DNA of 64,000 nt, from NCBI RefSeq assembly GCF_024733555.1, contig NZ_JANIOF010000001.1:1033225-1097224 (forward strand), given 5' to 3'. Shown piece after piece: positions 8,945 through 17,095 of this stretch. Positions within the stretch are counted from its first letter, which is position 1. Every line of letters starts with the position of its first letter. Source of the DNA: Paenibacillus sp. SC116 (GTDB lineage Bacteria > Bacillota > Bacilli > Paenibacillales > Paenibacillaceae). The position numbers were made by a program, and so were the translations under genes. The notes below the pieces were generated by a model. That model was not told where the DNA came from. It saw only the letters and a program-made list of their open reading frames with translations, and did not search any database.

Positions 8945-10453
8945 CTATTTTACATTGAGATAATCTTTAATACCCTTAACAATTTGCCCTGCCACTCGGT
9001 TTTGGAATTCGGCGCTGAACATCTTCTGCTCATCGCTTACATTCGTCAGGAAGCCAAGCTCTAGCAATATACCAGGCATTGTCGTGTTGCGAATAACATG
9101 GAAGTTACCTTTCTTTACGCCGCGATCACGCATATCCGCACCATTCATGATGTGTTTATGCATCACCTCAGCAAAAGCTTTGCTTTCTGGACGATAATAG
9201 TACGTCTCGACACCATTTACACTAGGAACGGCGATACTGTTGCCATGGAATGAAATGAATAAGTCAGCTTTTAGATCATTTGCAATCTTAACGCGATCCT
9301 TAAGCTCAAGGAATCTATCCTCTTCACGAGTCATTACCACATGGAAACGACTGTCCTTGCGAAGGATCTCTGCTGTCTTCTTCGCCATTTGCAAGTTGAA
9401 ATCCTTCTCGTAACGTTTCTTGACACTTACAGCACCCGAATCATGCGCCCCGTGCCCTGCATCAAGTACGACCACATACTTGCCATCTGGACGTGTTGGT
9501 TTCGAAGGATCAACTGGCGGTTTCACAGAGCCGCCATCGCCACCATTTGTTCCTCCACCGTTATTATTACCTTGACCTGTATCATGCTCAAGAGTTATCG
9601 ATACCAAACCTTGAGCAGATGTGCTCACGCGATAACTAAGAGCTTGTGTCGCATCAATGACAAAGCGAACCGTGTTCGGAGAATTGCTGAAGAGCGAGAA
9701 TCGAACTTGCTTCACATCTGGATAATCGGAGATTGAGAATGTGCCTTGTCCCATATGATCCTCGAACCCAAACTTCTCCCTAAACTGTTCTGAAAAGTTT
9801 GCTTTAGGAAAGTCTATAACGATGCGCTCTGGATTACTCATCGTCATAATCTTAGGTGTAACTTCTCGATCCAGAGCAACATGTAACGTGTTCTCATAGA
9901 AATTCATATCAATGACTTCAGTATCATTTGAGCCCGGTTTACCAGTCGAAGTGCCATCTTCGCCTTCACCTGGACTCGTTGGAGGTTCAGGAACTTCACT
10001 GCCACTTCCATCAGAGGTGAACAAATACACGGACTTCGTTTCGTGTTCCCAATCAACTACTAATCCAAACGTTTCACCAATAAACCGAAGCGGAACTAGG
10101 GTTGTCCCATTTACAGCCTTAGGAGCTACAGCAAGGTCAATCACTTGACCATTCACATATCCCTTTTTATGACCAATTTCCAAAGTAATATCTTTGTAGT
10201 TGTCAGAGATACGGACCTTCTGCTCCTTTCCACCTTCCCAATTGACACGGTAACCCAACTCTTCTGATACAATACGAATAGGAACCATTACCACGCCATT
10301 AATGATTTGAATCGATTCTGTCGTATGTAAGGAACTCCCATTCAAGTACAAACTTGGCGCTGCTTGCGCCTGTGTCCAGCTAGGAAATACTAGACACATT
10401 ACCATAACCAAGAACAAACTAACACATAACTTTCTTTCTCGCTGCATCTTCAC
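8945..10453 (-). CDS. N-acetylmuramoyl-L-alanine amidase (Amidase_3) with stalk and AMIN domains
   Basis: 502 residues. A signal peptide ends near TQAQAAP. Next comes a copper-amine-oxidase N-terminal/stalk domain (about 35-145; MVPIRIVSEELGYRVNWEG, TLVPLRFIGETFG), then an AMIN domain (about 180-290; ERIVIDFPKA, VRFVIDATQ). A glycine/asparagine linker leads to a C-terminal Amidase_3 domain (about 325-500). Zinc and catalytic residues are visible: DAGHG, the glutamate of YEKDF, SFHGN and the glutamate of LLELGFLTN. It cleaves the amide between N-acetylmuramate and L-alanine. A GTG start has AAAGGA seven bases upstream; an ATG two codons later is the alternative. It is probably the first gene of an operon with the GerMN lipoprotein. 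Confidence 0.93.
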   Translation of the reverse strand: MKMQRERKLCVSLFLVMVMCLVFPSWTQAQAAPSLYLNGSSLHTTESIQIINGVVMVPIRIVSEELGYRVNWEGGKEQKVRISDNYKDITLEIGHKKGYVNGQVIDLAVAPKAVNGTTLVPLRFIGETFGLVVDWEHETKSVYLFTSDGSGSEVPEPPTSPGEGEDGTSTGKPGSNDTEVIDMNFYENTLHVALDREVTPKIMTMSNPERIVIDFPKANFSEQFREKFGFEDHMGQGTFSISDYPDVKQVRFSLFSNSPNTVRFVIDATQALSYRVSTSAQGLVSITLEHDTGQGNNNGGGTNGGDGGSVKPPVDPSKPTRPDGKYVVVLDAGHGAHDSGAVSVKKRYEKDFNLQMAKKTAEILRKDSRFHVVMTREEDRFLELKDRVKIANDLKADLFISFHGNSIAVPSVNGVETYYYRPESKAFAEVMHKHIMNGADMRDRGVKKGNFHVIRNTTMPGILLELGFLTNVSDEQKMFSAEFQNRVAGQIVKGIKDYLNVK

Positions 10454-10557
10454 CTCTACATCCTTTCAGGTTGTTCTGTCTCTTTGAACTTATGAGAACA
10501 ATTTCAAAGATACAGACGTAAGCTTAGACGTGAAATAATGCAAAAAGTTGCGAGAAT

Positions 10558-10854
10558 TTAATAAGTGGTATTATCATACAACTCACTAGATTTCATTGTT
10601 AAATGCTGGTTTGTGATCCAAGCGTTAGGATCACGTTCTGTAATGAATATCGTATTTTAACCTGCATATAATGCAAACATCGTCCTCAGTCTCTCCACAT
10701 CGAATGGATTAACATTTTTCAATAGTTCATCCATAACAATAATAGAAGGCGCACCTAAAAAAGCCTGCACCAAAATAACCCGCCGCTGCATGACTACGGA
10801 TAAGCTATTCATTCTACGCCTTCTTATATCAACTAAACGGAATAATCTTATTCT
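10558..10854 (-). pseudogene. Remnant of an ABC-transporter ATPase
   Basis: One minus-strand frame reads IRLFRLVDIRRRRMNSLSVV, then MQRRVILVQAFLGAPSIIVM, DELLKNVNPFDVERLRTMFA, LYAG, a TAA stop, and NTIFITERDPNAWITNQ. This lines up with the second half of an ABC ATPase: signature LSGGMxQR (here LSVVMQRR), Walker B ILDEPTxGLDP (here VMDELLKNVNP) and the switch strand TIFISTHDP. The P-loop half is missing, the signature glycines and the EPT of Walker B are lost, and an in-frame TAA replaces what is usually a charged residue before TIF. I read it as a decaying gene fragment. The rest of 10454-10911 shows no other coding signal. Confidence 0.65.
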
Positions 10855-10911
10855 TCAATTTCTTGTGCTTCCCATCATTCTTGCAACCCAATCCGTCATC
10901 GCGATCATCCT

Positions 10912-11097
10912 CTAATGAGGGAATTCAGTCCAATAATCATTAATATCCGATTGTAGATGCACTTCAATTTTCTGACCTTTTTCCATCCTATGTCCAATTA
11001 TTAATACAAGGCTTCCTTTTCCTTTAGCGGAAATCGCCCAGCTGTATAGTTCATTTTCTACAGTGATTGTTCTAGATCCTTTTTTACTTAATGTCAC
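10912..11097 (-). CDS. Small protein, probably a truncated gene, at the end of the ADP-ribose operon
   Basis: A frame opens at a GTG four bases after the TGA of the macrodomain gene, with GAGGGTGA just upstream. It encodes about 61 residues with an evident beta pattern (SRTITVENELYSWAISAKGK, SLVLIIGH, KGQKIEVHLQSDINDYWTEF) and then stops at TAG. After the TAG the same frame continues for 18 codons (MIAMTDWVARMMGSTRN) to a TGA at 10855-10857, which looks like the natural C-terminus. The likeliest reading is a gene of about 90 codons damaged by a short deletion and a nonsense codon. The family is not recognised with confidence. It is probably co-transcribed with the genes above. Confidence 0.4.
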   Translation of the reverse strand: MTLSKKGSRTITVENELYSWAISAKGKGSLVLIIGHRMEKGQKIEVHLQSDINDYWTEFPH

Positions 11098-11101
11098 CTG
11101 C

Positions 11102-11929
11102 TCACCCTCTGCCAATAGCATCTTCAAATGCTCGGATACAGGACCCACCCTTTGTGTTATCCAGAACTGCAAATACGATTTCATCAAATAACTTGCTGTA
11201 GCCTTCATCTTCGAGCAGTTCTTTCCACCATCCAGCCACCTCAACTGGATTGTTGCTGAATACACCACAGCCGTACGCTCCAAGAATCAAGTATTTATCT
11301 CCTCTGTTCGCGAAAATAGCCAAAGCAAGACGCATCCGATTCTTCATCACCCGCTTAGCTTCGTTGCTATCTTCGCCTTTTAATAACACTTGTCCGTAGT
11401 TAACGGCAGGCAGTGTCAATACAGAAGCTGTTACCGGCTGCTCCAGCAATTTAAACCGCTCATCTCGAAAAAATACAGCATCGGGAGAATAGATAGCATA
11501 GTCGGTATACATCATTGTATTGCAAGCACGGTTAGCCAAATAATACTCCTCATTACGTAGTTGAGTTCGATATAGGCCACTGGAAGCAGCCAGACTCTCC
11601 TCCTGCGCCATAGCACCGTTCAGGAATCCACCCCCAGGATTCTTCGCACTTGCGAAGTTAAGTACCCCCACTCCACTAATCCCTCTGTTAGCAAAGTCTA
11701 GTATGGATTTTACCGTAGCCTCTCTAGCAACACGCTGTTCCGCTCGTTTCCCTTCTGCCAGAGGTTCACAACCACGCACCATTGTCATTCCCTGCTCGGG
11801 TGTGATAAGAATACTGTTATCCTCTGAATATTTCTGCAGACTAGAGAACTCTACCTTCTGTCCCTTTATTTCATAATATCCCTGCTTCATATAACGAAGC
11901 GTATCCTGTGCAATTTGCTTGCGACTCAT
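11102..11929 (-). CDS. PARG-like macrodomain protein (TIGR02452/DUF2263 family)
   Basis: 275 residues. The N-terminal helical part (about 1-90) and the macrodomain match microbial poly(ADP-ribose) glycohydrolase-like proteins. The diagnostic signature GGG-x7-QEE is intact as NPGGGFLNGAMAQEE, with the two catalytic glutamates, and the distal ribose/diphosphate loop is ILGAYGCGVFSNNP. These enzymes hydrolyse ADP-ribose from modified targets or related NAD-derived nucleotides. The ATG lies one base after the stop of the NADAR gene, so the two are translationally linked. With NADAR and Nudix genes upstream the context is ADP-ribose removal and disposal; the physiological substrate is not known from the sequence. 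Confidence 0.9.
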   Translation of the reverse strand: MSRKQIAQDTLRYMKQGYYEIKGQKVEFSSLQKYSEDNSILITPEQGMTMVRGCEPLAEGKRAEQRVAREATVKSILDFANRGISGVGVLNFASAKNPGGGFLNGAMAQEESLAASSGLYRTQLRNEEYYLANRACNTMMYTDYAIYSPDAVFFRDERFKLLEQPVTASVLTLPAVNYGQVLLKGEDSNEAKRVMKNRMRLALAIFANRGDKYLILGAYGCGVFSNNPVEVAGWWKELLEDEGYSKLFDEIVFAVLDNTKGGSCIRAFEDAIGRG

Positions 11930-11930
11930 T

Positions 11931-12491
11931 TTACTCCCCTTCCTTCTCTAATAACTGATCCCTCACCTTAGTCAAAGCAAACCCTAGTAAGTTCGTTCCT
12001 CTCCATTTCATTGGGTTGTTTACGGCGGGATCTCCTTGAACCATTCCAATACCCCAAATCCGATCCGTCGGACTAGCTTCTACCAATATTCTATTTTTCG
12101 TCGTTTTCAAATAACGCCACAGCTCTAAATTTTGTGAGAACTTTGCATAGTTGCCCCGCTTTACAATGTCATAACAGTTACGATCCCATATATCCTTATC
12201 GAAGTTTCTTACCGCACGGCCGTAGGCTTTCATTTCCTTTGGGTGCTTAGCATTCATAATCTTCTCCAGCATTTCATCATCGTGAAACAACCTTGCCTTC
12301 TCGGCCATCATGAACTGCTCGGTACAGCTGTATGACAGGCCATCGACAGTGAACGAACACTTCCGCCACTGACTGAAGCAGCTTTGATTGATACTGCCGT
12401 TAGCAGGAGCCCTATGTCCCCAGAAAAATAAATACTTATATTTATTGCCCGCCTGATAGGACTTCTGCAGCTCTTCTAAAGAGTAAATCAT
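11931..12491 (-). CDS. NADAR-family N-glycosidase (YbiA-like, DUF1768)
   Basis: 186 residues covering the complete NADAR fold: FFWGHRAPANGSINQSCFSQ, CTEQFMMAEKARLF, the AYGRAVRNFDKDIW segment, KFSQNLELWRYLKTT, and the C-terminal RIWGIGM and GTNLLGFALTKVRD. Family members cleave N-glycosidic bonds. E. coli YbiA acts on riboflavin pathway intermediates, and other members remove ADP-ribose from guanine bases in DNA, opposing DarT-type toxins. The start overlaps the stop of the Nudix gene by four bases (ATGA), and its own stop abuts the PARG start. No DarT-like transferase is visible in the window, so the target of this copy is inferred only from its neighbours. Confidence 0.92.
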   Translation of the reverse strand: MIYSLEELQKSYQAGNKYKYLFFWGHRAPANGSINQSCFSQWRKCSFTVDGLSYSCTEQFMMAEKARLFHDDEMLEKIMNAKHPKEMKAYGRAVRNFDKDIWDRNCYDIVKRGNYAKFSQNLELWRYLKTTKNRILVEASPTDRIWGIGMVQGDPAVNNPMKWRGTNLLGFALTKVRDQLLEKEGE

Positions 12492-13381
12492 TTTATCCCC
12501 TCACGATTTCTCCGGAACAACCGTGATGGACGGTGCCCGGCATTTTCGGTATAGTGATCCGTTTCTTCCACGAGATGAGCGACTTTACGGCGAAATGCCG
12601 CCTTCAGCAATTCTTTGTCTAGAATTACCTCATACACTTGCTGCAAGTTCGTTAAGGTGAACAGCTTCGGCATTAGATGCAGCGCAATATCCGTATACTC
12701 TACCTTCCCCCGCAGACGCTCAATGGCATAACTAATGATTTTGGCATGATCGAAAGCCAAGCCTTCATTCGAGACAATTGTATATTCCATAGCAGATGCA
12801 GCTTCCGTCGATGTCATCGTGCACTCCACCACGGATGTTAGCGTCACATCATGACCAGTAAGCTTTAACTCATACTGCTTCGTCTTAATAAATCCATCAT
12901 CCAAAAGCTCCTTCTGCTCCTTCAATAAACGGAATTTTACGCTGAACCATGAAGCTTTATCTGCATCGTCCCCAGCCTTAACCTGTACCTTTGAGCTATC
13001 TATAAGCGCCATATAGGAACAGCTCATAACCCATGTACGCGGATCACGCCCCGGCTCGCTGAATGTGTACAATTGCTCCAAGTAGACATTGTCCACATTC
13101 GTCTCTTCCTTCAATTCACGCAGCGCTGCCTGTTCCGTCGTCTCCGTAGGACGAACAAAGCCACCTGGCAGTGCCCATTTGCCCAGATAAGGATGCCCGC
13201 CACGCTGAATAAGCAAGATTCGCAGCTCTTTCTTCGGCAGCTTGCGGTAGTTACTCTCTTCTGAGTCCGTAACGGTGAAAATCGCCATATCCGTCGCAAC
13301 AGAGGGGCGTTCATAATCACCCGCTCGGTATTGCTTCAAAAACTCTTGCTCGGTAAATCCGTTCATATCCCTTTGTTCCAT
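12488..13381 (-). CDS. Nudix hydrolase fused to a winged-helix domain (NrtR-like)
   Basis: 297 residues. A Nudix domain (about 25-165) has a nearly perfect box, GFVRPTETTEQAALRELKEE followed by TNV; only the last glycine of the canonical G-x5-E-x7-RE-x2-EE-x-G is replaced, by asparagine, so metal binding and hydrolysis look possible. The C-terminal 80 residues (KVEYTDIALHLMPKLFTLTN, LQQVYEVILD, FRRKVAHLVEETDH) form the winged helix typical of NrtR regulators, which sense ADP-ribose and control NAD genes. AGGTGGTG lies six bases before the ATG. It is first in the operon and sits directly behind three phased repeats in the promoter, which suggests autoregulation. It could hydrolyse ADP-ribose, sense it, or both. 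Confidence 0.88.
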   Translation of the reverse strand: MEQRDMNGFTEQEFLKQYRAGDYERPSVATDMAIFTVTDSEESNYRKLPKKELRILLIQRGGHPYLGKWALPGGFVRPTETTEQAALRELKEETNVDNVYLEQLYTFSEPGRDPRTWVMSCSYMALIDSSKVQVKAGDDADKASWFSVKFRLLKEQKELLDDGFIKTKQYELKLTGHDVTLTSVVECTMTSTEAASAMEYTIVSNEGLAFDHAKIISYAIERLRGKVEYTDIALHLMPKLFTLTNLQQVYEVILDKELLKAAFRRKVAHLVEETDHYTENAGHRPSRLFRRNREGIK

Positions 13382-13394
13382 ATCGCCACCACCT

Positions 13395-13431
13395 GTTAGT
13401 ATCTTTTAGTTATTATCAATTTGTTAATATC
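13395..13431 (-). promoter_or_regulatory. Three 9-bp direct repeats at exact 14-bp spacing (putative operator)
   Basis: On the minus strand GATATTAAC, GATAATAAC and GATACTAAC occur at 13423-13431, 13409-13417 and 13395-13403. All match GATANTAAC and start 14 bp apart. They begin at the likely transcription start of the Nudix-NADAR-PARG operon and end 14 bp before the Nudix ATG. Such phased sites are typical of cooperative repressor binding. The wHTH of the Nudix protein is the obvious candidate ligand, but this is inference. Confidence 0.6.
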
Positions 13432-13460
13432 AAAATACACGATTATCCACATCTTGTAAA
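13432..13460 (-). promoter_or_regulatory. Probable sigma-A promoter of the ADP-ribose operon
   Basis: Minus strand: -35 TTTACA (13455-13460), 17-bp spacer, -10 TATTTT (13432-13437). The phased repeats begin immediately downstream, so bound protein would block initiation or escape. Confidence 0.55.
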
Positions 13461-13509
13461 GGCTAATTCTCTTACTTCAATAAATCTTCAACGTAAAATA
13501 ACAATGGTT

Positions 13510-13740
13510 CTACAGAATCTCCAATCCTAACAGGGTCACTTCACTTATAAGTCTCGCAGCTTCAACCATAGATAATTGAGCCACTGAAGTCACCTTGTTG
13601 TTATCTAATTCTGAATAGATTAAACTCTCCATATAGTTGAACAGTACACATGAGCACTCTCTTTGTCGGCCTTTCATCAACAACTCGAAAGCACCTTCTA
13701 TAACTCGCTCCTCAATTAATGGAGATGATGATATAAACAA
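13510..13740 (-). pseudogene. Possible gene remnant downstream of leuD
   Basis: A 76-codon open frame with protein-like composition (LIEERVIEGAFELLMKGRQR, SMVEAARLISEVTLLGLEIL). It begins only at a TTG at the foot of the leuD terminator, with no ribosome site and no room for a promoter. It reads like the C-terminal part of a helical protein whose front was lost. No family recognised; it may be chance. Confidence 0.25.
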
Positions 13741-13765
13741 AAAAACCGCATTTTATGCGGTTTTT
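13739..13765 (-). terminator. Intrinsic terminator of leuCD
   Basis: AAAAACCGCAT, loop TTT and ATGCGGTTTTT form a perfect stem, with seven T on the minus strand after it. It lies 29 bp beyond the leuD stop and could work in both directions. Confidence 0.9.
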
Positions 13766-13793
13766 AATGTCCCTATGTTCTTGTCACCCAAAA

Positions 13794-14408
13794 TTAAGCT
13801 TGAACAGGATAAGCCAAACGAGCTTGATGCGATTCTTCATATGCCCCAATCTTGTCATCGTGCTTCAGCGTCAAACCGATATCATCCAAGCCTTGCAGCA
13901 AAAATTGACGACGATGCTCATCTAGATCAAAGGAATAAGAAAGACCATACTCATCTGCAATCGACTTGTTTTCCAAATCGACTTGTAGTTGATAGCCTTC
14001 ATGCTTATCCGCACGTTGGAATAACTCCTCTACCTGTTCCTCTGAAAGCTTAATAGGAAGAATACCATTTTTGAAGCAGTTGTTATAAAAAATATCTGCA
14101 AACGATGGTGCAATTACACAACGGAATCCGAAATCCAAAATCGCCCATGGAGCATGCTCACGTGAAGAACCACATCCAAAGTTTGCTCTCGACAGCAACA
14201 CCGATGCGCCTTGATAGCGTGGTTTATTCAGATTAAACGATTCAATCGTATTTCCTTGCTCATCAAATCTCCACTCAAAGAACAAGAATTGGCCGAAGCC
14301 GCTGCGTTCAATTCGCTTCAGAAATTGCTTAGGGATAATAGCATCTGTATCAACATTGACTCGGTCTACAGGAGCAACGAGCCCTGTTAGTTTCATAAAT
14401 GGTTGCAT
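13794..14408 (-). CDS. leuD: 3-isopropylmalate dehydratase small subunit
   Basis: 204 residues from the ATG at 14408, preceded by AGAGGAGG at eight bases; the frame extends further upstream but overlaps leuC without a ribosome site. It is the swivel subunit that pairs with LeuC to isomerise 2- to 3-isopropylmalate in leucine synthesis. Hallmarks seen are VDTDAIIPKQFLKR, the GFGQFLFFEWRFD segment, the active-site loop ANFGCGSSREHAPWAI, and FADIFYNNCFKNGILPI. It lies 17 bp after leuC and is closed by an intrinsic terminator, so leuCD form a two-gene unit. Confidence 0.97.
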   Translation of the reverse strand: MQPFMKLTGLVAPVDRVNVDTDAIIPKQFLKRIERSGFGQFLFFEWRFDEQGNTIESFNLNKPRYQGASVLLSRANFGCGSSREHAPWAILDFGFRCVIAPSFADIFYNNCFKNGILPIKLSEEQVEELFQRADKHEGYQLQVDLENKSIADEYGLSYSFDLDEHRRQFLLQGLDDIGLTLKHDDKIGAYEESHQARLAYPVQA

Positions 14409-14425
14409 CTGTTCGTCCTCCTCTA

Positions 14426-15847
14426 CTAGTTCAACACTTCTGCTTTGAATTCCCAACTACGTACATCAAAGAAGCGACCCTTAATCGCAGCAGCTGCTGC
14501 CATCGCTGGGGATACAAGATGCGTACGTCCACCACGACCTTGACGACCTTCAAAGTTACGGTTCGACGTGGATGCGCAACGCTGACCTGGCTGAAGCACG
14601 TCAGGGTTCATCGCCAAGCACATACTGCAACCCGCTTCACGCCATTCAAATCCTGCTTCCGTAAAGATACGGTCAAGACCTTCACGTTCCGCCTGCATTT
14701 TAACGCGTCCTGAGCCTGGTACAACGATTGCAGTTACGCGATCACTAACCGTATGACCTTTAGCCACAGCAGCAGCCGCACGTAAGTCTTCTATACGTCC
14801 ATTTGTACATGATCCGATGAATACATAATCAATTTCAATATCTGTCATTGGTGTACCTGGCGTAAGCGCCATATATTCCAAAGCCTTCTCAGATGCTTTA
14901 CGCTCGTTCTCTGTCTCAAAGTCAGCAGGGTTTGGAACAGCAGCAGTAATGTCTGTACCCATACCTGGACTCGTTCCCCAAGTTACTTGCGGAATCAACG
15001 ATTCAACATCGAACTCGATGACAACATCATAATAAGCTCCCTCGTCGGTTACAAAATGTCTCCAGCGCTCAACTGCTGCATCGTAAGCCTCGTCTTGCGG
15101 CACATATTGACGACCACGCAAATAATTGAAAGTTGTCTCATCTGGCGCAATAAGACCAGCGCGCGCGCCGCCCTCAATGGACATGTTGCAAACCGTCATA
15201 CGCTCTTCCATCGTAAGCTCACGAATGGCATCACCTGTATATTCAATGACGTATCCAGTCGCAAAGTCTGTTCCGTATTTAGCAATAACTCCGAGAATCA
15301 TATCCTTAGCCGTTACACCTGCATTGCGCTTGCCTACAAAGCGAATTTCCATCGTCTTTGACGTAGCTTGCTGTAAGCATTGCGTTGCCAATACGTGCTC
15401 CACTTCGCTCGTTCCGATACCAAACGCCAACGCACCAAAAGCACCGTGCGTAGAAGTATGACTGTCGCCACAAACGATGGTCTTGCCAGGATGCGTCAAA
15501 CCAATCTCAGGTCCCATTACGTGAACAACACCTTGATCAATGTCATTCAAGTCAAACAAACGGACGCCGAAATCAGCACAGTTCTGTGAAAGAGTATCAA
15601 TTTGCTGCTTGGAAATTGGGTCTGTAATGTTGAAACGATCTTTCGTTGGAACGTTATGATCCATCGTCGCATAAGTCAAGTCTGGACGACGAACTGGGCG
15701 ACCACTCAAACGCAATCCTTCAAATGCTTGCGGGGAAGTAACCTCATGAACGAGATGCAAGTCGATATATAGAATGCTAGGCTTTCCTGTTTCTTGTACA
15801 ATGACATGCTGATCCCAAATTTTCTCGTATAGCGTCTTCTTTGACAT
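14426..15847 (-). CDS. leuC: 3-isopropylmalate dehydratase large subunit
   Basis: 473 residues, normal for bacterial LeuC. It carries the 4Fe-4S cluster and works with LeuD. Substrate and cluster motifs are intact: [38 protein letters not shown] with the first cluster cysteine and [12 protein letters not shown] with the other two. AGGTGAGGAAAC precedes the ATG. Other leu/ilv genes are not adjacent. The promoter faces a divergent LysR gene about 190 bp away, so that regulator is a candidate controller of leuCD. Confidence 0.97.
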   Translation of the reverse strand: MSKKTLYEKIWDQHVIVQETGKPSILYIDLHLVHEVTSPQAFEGLRLSGRPVRRPDLTYATMDHNVPTKDRFNITDPISKQQIDTLSQNCADFGVRLFDLNDIDQGVVHVMGPEIGLTHPGKTIVCGDSHTSTHGAFGALAFGIGTSEVEHVLATQCLQQATSKTMEIRFVGKRNAGVTAKDMILGVIAKYGTDFATGYVIEYTGDAIRELTMEERMTVCNMSIEGGARAGLIAPDETTFNYLRGRQYVPQDEAYDAAVERWRHFVTDEGAYYDVVIEFDVESLIPQVTWGTSPGMGTDITAAVPNPADFETENERKASEKALEYMALTPGTPMTDIEIDYVFIGSCTNGRIEDLRAAAAVAKGHTVSDRVTAIVVPGSGRVKMQAEREGLDRIFTEAGFEWREAGCSMCLAMNPDVLQPGQRCASTSNRNFEGRQGRGGRTHLVSPAMAAAAAIKGRFFDVRSWEFKAEVLN

Positions 15848-15985
15848 GTTTCCTCACCTCATCAAGTGATATGCAGCTTTTTTCTCTTTACGTTTATCTG
15901 TGAATCAGATGCGTTCGTCCCGCATTGACTACACCAATCTATTTATCTTGGGACTCAATATACCATTTCCTTCTTAATTGTTCCA

Positions 15986-15998
15986 AGATATAATATCT
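15986..15998. promoter_or_regulatory. AT-rich palindrome between leuC and the LysR gene (putative LysR box)
   Basis: AGATATAATATCT is a perfect 13-bp palindrome about 42 bp before the LysR GTG start, followed by a second AT-rich half TATAATAT. Position in a divergent leuC/lysR intergenic region and dyad symmetry fit a LysR-family operator. This is positional inference only. Confidence 0.4.
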
Positions 15999-16039
15999 AT
16001 AATATTGATAGGTTTAGGCTATAAAGAGGAGGACTCACG

Positions 16040-16993
16040 GTGGAAATAAGACAATTACAATACGCCATCCAAATTGCGGAGGAGCGTAATTTCTCACGCG
16101 CAGCGGAAAAACTTCATATTGCGCAGCCTTCATTGAGTCAACAACTATCTAAGCTCGAGAAGGAAATAGGCGTCCTACTGTTCCAACGGACGACCAATTC
16201 CGTAGAGCTCACACATGCTGGAACGGTATTCGTTGAACGTGCGCAAGCGATTATTGACTCCTTGGAGCAGCTCAAAAAAGAAATGTTTGATATTTCACAA
16301 ACGAAAGCCGGAAAGGTCACGATAGGCACGATGCCTATTACAGGCTCTCATCTGCTACCGCATGTGCTTCCATCTTTCCATCGAAGATATCCTGATATTG
16401 AACTAGTACTTACAGAGGAACCTTCGACTTCCAATCTAGTGAAATTGACAGCACAAGGAAAAAATGACCTTTGCTTGCTATCGCTTCCCTTGTCGGATCC
16501 ATCACTCGAATATGAACCTATATTGGAAGAAGAAATCGTACTTGCCGTACCGAGAAATCACCGATTAGCTACGGCGACTATTTCTGAATCATCAACGGGA
16601 ATACCACTTGCAGATGTTAAAGATGAGCCTTTTATCTTTTTAAAGCGAGGACAAGGTTTTCGACAGATTACGATGGATTTATGCAGTCAAGCTGGCTTCG
16701 AGCCGCAGATCGTGTTCGAGAGCAGCAATATTGAAACCGTGCAATCTCTAGTGGCTACCGGAATGGGCGTCGCGCTTGTTCCGGCTTTCATTGCGACAGC
16801 ACCACGTAGTGAGTTCGTTCCGCAATACGTCGCACTTGAAGGACAGCCTTCTCGTACGCTCGTACTTGCCTATCGGAGCGGCAGATATATGTCTAAGGCA
16901 GCAGAAGCATTTAAGGAAACGCTGCAAGATACGTTGAGCGCTCAATTTAGCAGTCGTGTTCGCGCAGCTACAACGAATACCTATAAGCCATAA
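16040..16993 (+). CDS. LysR-family transcriptional regulator
   Basis: 317 residues from a GTG with AGAGGAGG upstream. The N-terminal winged helix-turn-helix is typical (IRQLQYAIQIAEERNFSRAA, AQPSLSQQLSKLEKEIGVLL, LTHAGTVFVERAQ), followed by a linker helix and a two-lobe effector-binding domain (about 90-300; IGTMPITGSHLLPHVLPSFH, GMGVALVPAFIA). It is divergent from leuC; LysR proteins commonly regulate the divergent neighbour and themselves. The effector cannot be told from sequence; a small organic acid linked to branched-chain metabolism would fit the position. Confidence 0.93.
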   Translation: MEIRQLQYAIQIAEERNFSRAAEKLHIAQPSLSQQLSKLEKEIGVLLFQRTTNSVELTHAGTVFVERAQAIIDSLEQLKKEMFDISQTKAGKVTIGTMPITGSHLLPHVLPSFHRRYPDIELVLTEEPSTSNLVKLTAQGKNDLCLLSLPLSDPSLEYEPILEEEIVLAVPRNHRLATATISESSTGIPLADVKDEPFIFLKRGQGFRQITMDLCSQAGFEPQIVFESSNIETVQSLVATGMGVALVPAFIATAPRSEFVPQYVALEGQPSRTLVLAYRSGRYMSKAAEAFKETLQDTLSAQFSSRVRAATTNTYKP

Positions 16994-17040
16994 AGCAACT
17001 TTAGACGATTCCAGCATGTTTTTTCTCTACAAATCAGTGA

Positions 17041-17090
17041 TATAGTCGCGTATTCTTATTCAACATCACTTTTCTATATAAACGACTATA
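17041..17090. repeat. Inverted repeat with 8-bp arms after the LysR gene
   Basis: TATAGTCG at 17041-17048 and CGACTATA at 17083-17090 are exact complements 34 bp apart, just upstream of the LysR terminator. It could extend the 3' end hairpin structure or be a binding site. No clear function. Confidence 0.4.
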
Positions 17091-17095
17091 TACGC

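Noticed and set aside
13395-13431. The three 14-bp phased repeats as a CRISPR array
   Set aside because: Repeats are only 9 bp with 5-bp gaps and no cas genes; an operator is the better reading.
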